Source: Candidatus Villigracilis propinquus
Lineage (GTDB): Bacteria; Chloroflexota; Anaerolineae; Anaerolineales; Villigracilaceae
Length of the DNA: 64,000 nucleotides
Reading direction: 5' to 3'
Assembly: GCA_016714565.1 (NCBI GenBank)
Contig: JADKDM010000033.1
Location: 62,001-126,000 of the forward strand
The translations under genes and the position numbers were made by a program. Below, piece after piece: positions 60,823-64,000 of the stretch. The notes under the pieces are model-generated. The model searched no databases and was not told the origin of the DNA. It saw only the letters and a list, made by a program, of their open reading frames with translations. Position 1 is the stretch's first letter, and the number at the start of each line of letters is the position of its first letter.

Positions 60823-61653
60823 ATGAAAAAAGTTTTTTGGATCGTACTTAGTATTTTGGCGCTTACCGTAGCCGCCTGCGGACAGTCCGCCACGCCTGAA
60901 GCCATTCCAACTGTTTCTTTGGATGGCGGTAATTCCTCGACCAACACTCAAACCAGCAGCGGAGATTCTGTCTCGGCGGCAGCTGTCGTTGTCCCGTTGT
61001 CTGAGGCGCGTCTTTCCTTTACCAGCGTAGGACGAGTCACCTCGGTCAACGTGCAGGTTGGGGATAAGGTCGAAGCGGGTCAAATCCTCGTTGAGTTGGA
61101 CACGGCTCTTCTCGAAGCAAAAGTCAAAGAAGCGGAAGCAAATCTTGCGTTTGCAGAAACCGACCTCAAGTATTTAATTCGCGTCACAGGCTGTAAAGGG
61201 GAGGGCTGTACACCCAGCCAGAAACATATCGAAGTAGCTGAGAATGAAGTTGCTCGCGCGCAGGCTTTGGTTGATTCAGCCAAGGCGACGTTGGAAGTGC
61301 AATCGCATCTGACCGCGCCGTTTGCTGGTACGGTTGTCTCTGTGGATATTTTCCCCGCTGAAACAGTAACCCCCGGACAGATCGTGATCGTGATCGGCGA
61401 CTTGAGCGGCTATCGTATCGAAACCACAGACCTGAGTGAGCGCGATGTGCCGGATGTGAAAATTGGACAGGAAGTCAACGTGTTCGTCGATGCCCTGGAT
61501 CAGGATTTCACCGGCGAGGTCACGGATATTTCCAACATCTCTTCCACGCTTGGCGGAGACGTGGTTTACAAAGTGACAATTGACTTCGATCAACAGCCTG
61601 AGGGCTTGCTCTGGGGCATGAGCGCGGATGTTGAAATCCTCGTTGGAAATTAA
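60823..61653 (+). CDS. efflux periplasmic adaptor-type lipoprotein (MacA/HlyD family)
   Basis: This 276-residue protein has a lipoprotein signal ending LTVAAC (Cys19). A membrane-fusion-protein layout follows: a lipoyl/barrel half (TSVGRVTSVNVQVGDKVEAGQ), a short coiled-coil hairpin with ENEVARAQALVDSAKATLE, the returning lipoyl half (LTAPFAGTVVSVDIFPAE) and a beta-barrel (IETTDLSERDVPDVKIGQEV). It should be anchored on the outer face of the single membrane. A second, similar adaptor follows immediately. I chose ATG 60823; the frame upstream lacks a signal peptide. Confidence 0.88.
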   Translation: MKKVFWIVLSILALTVAACGQSATPEAIPTVSLDGGNSSTNTQTSSGDSVSAAAVVVPLSEARLSFTSVGRVTSVNVQVGDKVEAGQILVELDTALLEAKVKEAEANLAFAETDLKYLIRVTGCKGEGCTPSQKHIEVAENEVARAQALVDSAKATLEVQSHLTAPFAGTVVSVDIFPAETVTPGQIVIVIGDLSGYRIETTDLSERDVPDVKIGQEVNVFVDALDQDFTGEVTDISNISSTLGGDVVYKVTIDFDQQPEGLLWGMSADVEILVGN

Positions 61654-61666
61654 CGAGGAGATAAAA

Positions 61667-62494
61667 ATGAAAAGATTGATCTGGCCGATTTGTTTGGCTG
61701 TCATCCTCGCGGCGTGCGGCGGAAGCCCAACTCCTGCCGCCTCTTCCACCATGACCGCAACTCCAGTGATTGTTGAGGTCGTAGACCCGAATATCGTCAT
61801 TGCTTCTGCGAAGGTTCTTCCTGTTCAGGTTTCTGAGTTGGGATTCACCACCTCGGCAACCATCAAAGAAATTTCTGTGAGTGAAGGTGAGTTGGTTCAG
61901 GCGGGGCAGCCGCTCGTTGTTTTGGATACACCTGAACTGGAATTTGCAGTCGTTGCGGCGGAGCAGGCGTATGCCTCCAAGAGCCTCGCCGCTGAATTGC
62001 AAAAAGCGGATAAGGTGAAGTATGTTGATCCAGACTCAGGCAAGGTAAGCTGGTACAACCTTCCGAGGGAAGTGTATCTGAAGGCGCTCTCCAGAGCCGA
62101 CCAATCGAAGGCTGCCTGGGATTCTGCTGCCGCCAGCCTTGCTCAAAGTACCTTGCTCGCACCATACGATGGGATGGTGGTTGAAATTCAAGTCATCCCC
62201 GGTGAAACCGTGCAGCCCGGTCAGACGGTGCTCACCCTTGTGGATTTGGGTGACTTGCAAATCAAGACCACTGACCTGAGCGAGCGTGACATTCCCCGTG
62301 TGAAGTTCGGTCAAAGCGTGGATGTCTATATCGAAGCCCTGGATGTCACCATAGAAGGCAAAGTGGTCCGCATTTCGCCCATTTCTGAAACGGTTGGCGG
62401 AGATGTCGTTTATCCTGTCACCATCGAATTGAGCGAACAACCCGAAGGTTTACTCTGGGGCATGACGGCGGAAGTGCAGATAGTGGTTAAGTAA
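61667..62494 (+). CDS. efflux periplasmic adaptor-type lipoprotein, second copy
   Basis: This 275-residue paralogue of the preceding adaptor has signal and lipobox AVILAAC (Cys17), then FTTSATIKEISVSEGELVQAG, a hairpin ALSRADQSKAAWDSAAASLA, the returning LLAPYDGMVVEIQVIPGE and the same IKTTDLSERDIPRVKFGQSV barrel. The shared TTDLSERD motif shows close relationship. It starts 13 bp after the first adaptor stop, behind ACGAGGAGATAAAA. Two adaptors may serve the two ATPase/permease sets, or act together. A terminator follows. Confidence 0.88.
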   Translation: MKRLIWPICLAVILAACGGSPTPAASSTMTATPVIVEVVDPNIVIASAKVLPVQVSELGFTTSATIKEISVSEGELVQAGQPLVVLDTPELEFAVVAAEQAYASKSLAAELQKADKVKYVDPDSGKVSWYNLPREVYLKALSRADQSKAAWDSAAASLAQSTLLAPYDGMVVEIQVIPGETVQPGQTVLTLVDLGDLQIKTTDLSERDIPRVKFGQSVDVYIEALDVTIEGKVVRISPISETVGGDVVYPVTIELSEQPEGLLWGMTAEVQIVVK

Positions 62495-62528
62495 AAAAGT
62501 ACACAAGTATATAAGTTGACAAGGACAC

Positions 62529-62565
62529 AAGTAGACAGGTGAATGAGTCACCTGTCTACTTTTTT
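62529..62565 (+). terminator. rho-independent terminator of the export operon
   Basis: AAGTAGACAGGTGA (62529-62542) and TCACCTGTCTACTT (62548-62561) are perfect complements with a 5-base loop, followed by T residues to 62565. Confidence 0.85.
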
Positions 62566-62585
62566 ACCTCTCTACGATTTGCCCG

Positions 62586-62615
62586 TTTACGTGCCTACAG
62601 TTTTCCCTGTATACT
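62586..62615 (+). promoter_or_regulatory. possible promoter of the GH4 gene
   Basis: TTTACG (62586-62591), an 18-bp spacer and TATACT (62610-62615) form a fair sigma-70-type promoter directly before the GH4 ribosome site AAAGGAG. Confidence 0.4.
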
Positions 62616-62636
62616 TTCTCCATAAAGGAGACTCAC

Positions 62637-64000
62637 ATGACTACCATTACAGTTATTGGCGCAGGCAGTGCCTCGTTTGGAGAAAATACTCTTTCTGCTT
62701 TGCTTCGTTCTAAAAAACTTACTGGCTCTACTCTTCGGCTTGTAGATCGCAACGCGCAAAGCCTTGATATTGTCCACCGGCTTGCAAATCGTTTGAACTC
62801 GGCATGGAATTCAAAGTTCACCATCACCGCACACACTCATCACAAAGATGCGCTCGAAGGTACGAATTTTGTTGTCTCAGCCATTGAAGTTGGTCCGCGC
62901 GAAGAATTGTGGAAATCTGACTTTGAGATCCCCATTAAGTACGGCGTGCGCCAGCCGTATGCAGAGAATGGCGGCCCTGGTGGCTTTATCCATGCAGCGC
63001 GCAATGTGATGCCCGTCCTGGAAATTGTCCGCGACATGGAGCAGGCTTGTCCCGAAGCGTGGTTTATCAATTTCACAAATCCCATGGTTCGCATTTGCGA
63101 TCTGGTCAACCGTCACAGCAGGATAAAGGCTGTTGGGCTTTGTCATCAAATTTATATCGGCTATGGCATGGTGGGCATCGCACTTGCCAACGACCTCGGC
63201 ATTCAAGTCCCTAACGGTATCGAAGGCATGCACGCAGATGTGATGCAGCACCCGCTTCAACACATGGTCATGGATCAAACCGTCCCGTTGGTGGATATCC
63301 GCGCCGCGGGCACGAATCACTTTTCATGGATCCTTTCCATTCACGATAAAAGAACGGGCGAGGATCTGTATCCGCTTTTCCGAAAACGATTCTTTGAGCT
63401 GGATGAAAAATTTGAACCGCTCACGCGCCGCGTCTTTCGGGACTTTGGCCTGTTCCCGGTTCCCGGAGATACTCATCTCTGTGAATATCTCCCGTGGATG
63501 AGCGACCCCGTCACCAAGCCGTGGGATAAGTTCAACATCCGCCTGTATGACTGGGAATTGATGGCTGGCCTGCGAGATTTCAGTCTCGACAGACTAAATG
63601 AAATGGCAAACGGCTCTCTCGCCATTGATAGCCTCTTGGATACTGATTCCGAAGGCGCGTTGGAGATGATCGAAAATATCTCGTTTGCGGGCAATCATTA
63701 CCATCTTGCTGCAAACCTTCCCAATGTAGGGCAGATCGCAAACCTGCCGCTTGGCGCCACGGTGGAGACGCCGGTTCACGTCAGTGGGGCGGGGATTCAT
63801 CCCGTGCATGTTGGGTCATTGCCCGAACCGGTTGCGGAGCTATGCCGCCGCGAATTAATGGTCGCACAGCTTTCAGTCGATGCGGCTGTTGAAGGTAGTT
63901 ACGAAAAAGCGTTGCAATGCCTGCTGCTTGACCCCATTGTCGGTGATATGGATACCGCAAGAAATATTCTGGATGATTACTTGAAGACAAACAGACAGCA
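62637..64000 (+). CDS. glycoside hydrolase family 4 protein (3' end outside window)
   Basis: The frame runs from ATG 62637 (behind CATAAAGGAGACTCAC) to the window edge, about 454 codons. It begins with a Rossmann cofactor loop (MTTITVIGAGSASFG) and shows GH4 marks: INFTNPM, the metal-site Cys and His in VGLCHQ, and GTNHFSW. GH4 enzymes use NAD+ and Mn2+ in a redox-elimination mechanism and cleave alpha- or beta-glycosides, often alpha-galactosides, glucuronides or phospho-sugars. The substrate cannot be fixed here. The C-terminal end is missing because the window ends. Confidence 0.9.
   Translation, partial: MTTITVIGAGSASFGENTLSALLRSKKLTGSTLRLVDRNAQSLDIVHRLANRLNSAWNSKFTITAHTHHKDALEGTNFVVSAIEVGPREELWKSDFEIPIKYGVRQPYAENGGPGGFIHAARNVMPVLEIVRDMEQACPEAWFINFTNPMVRICDLVNRHSRIKAVGLCHQIYIGYGMVGIALANDLGIQVPNGIEGMHADVMQHPLQHMVMDQTVPLVDIRAAGTNHFSWILSIHDKRTGEDLYPLFRKRFFELDEKFEPLTRRVFRDFGLFPVPGDTHLCEYLPWMSDPVTKPWDKFNIRLYDWELMAGLRDFSLDRLNEMANGSLAIDSLLDTDSEGALEMIENISFAGNHYHLAANLPNVGQIANLPLGATVETPVHVSGAGIHPVHVGSLPEPVAELCRRELMVAQLSVDAAVEGSYEKALQCLLLDPIVGDMDTARNILDDYLKTNRQ

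Noticed and set aside
1..64000. tRNA or rRNA genes
   Set aside because: No cloverleaf-like segments with conserved arms or rRNA-like stretches were recognised by eye; a covariance-model search would be decisive.

Overview
This window reads as part of a chromosome of a non-photosynthetic Chloroflexota, most likely an Anaerolineae relative. That is an inference from gene content: lipoprotein-type efflux adaptors, MalT-like and NB-ARC-TPR giant regulators, many small DUF membrane proteins, a GH4 glycosidase and class-III CoA-transferases. No rRNA, tRNA or CRISPR array was seen.

Region 1 (1-23.9 kb, all on the + strand) is a long catabolic locus with many 4-8 bp start/stop overlaps. It opens with an alpha/beta hydrolase end and membrane proteins. 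It continues with an isochorismatase-type amidohydrolase, a CoA-transferase, an HpcH/HpaI aldolase (frame broken) and a PPC/DUF296 protein. A GntR regulator follows, with its own promoter and a perfect palindromic operator. Next is a run in which four lipocalin-like (DUF3598-like) proteins surround a chlorophyllase-like hydrolase, a Rieske oxygenase (frame broken), a protein resembling red chlorophyll catabolite reductase and an SDR resembling chlorophyll b reductase NYC1/NOL. Then come a flavin reductase-HMG-CoA-lyase fusion, a LeuC/LeuD-type hydro-lyase pair, a second CoA-transferase, a dihydropyrimidinase-type cyclic amidohydrolase, an acyl-CoA dehydrogenase, an aldehyde dehydrogenase and a thiol peroxidase. 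My reading (inference) is a tetrapyrrole/chlorophyll breakdown locus. The first half would open and reduce the macrocycle. The second half would hydrolyse cyclic imides, hydrate the substituted maleates and cleave them after CoA activation. This is the most interesting system in the window.

Region 2 (24-33.7 kb) holds a comM remnant, a two-repeat lipoprotein, an XRE-NB-ARC-TPR regulator, a CPBP protease, an ECF sigma factor and a MalT-like LuxR regulator.

Region 3 (33.7-45.3 kb) is a recombining patch of small membrane-protein genes (DUF6326, DUF4395, DUF2306, DUF4386, CPBP). It contains near-identical direct repeats, reused ribosome-binding leaders, remnants, a GC-rich foreign gene and two quinone-reductase-like paralogues, one of them frame broken. 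It also holds a membrane LuxR regulator, a VOC protein and a GH16-like protein with an altered active site.

Region 4 (45-52.7 kb) holds a comM 3' fragment, a PAS-GGDEF-EAL protein, intact comM carrying an internal palindromic insertion, a LysR regulator and an internally duplicated membrane protein.

Region 5 (52.7-62.5 kb) is a PadR-controlled MacB/Lol-type export operon with two ATPases, three permeases and two lipoprotein adaptors. A GH4 glycosidase runs off the right edge. At least four genes are broken by what look like single-base indels, some in short homopolymers, so sequencing error must be excluded before they are called pseudogenes.
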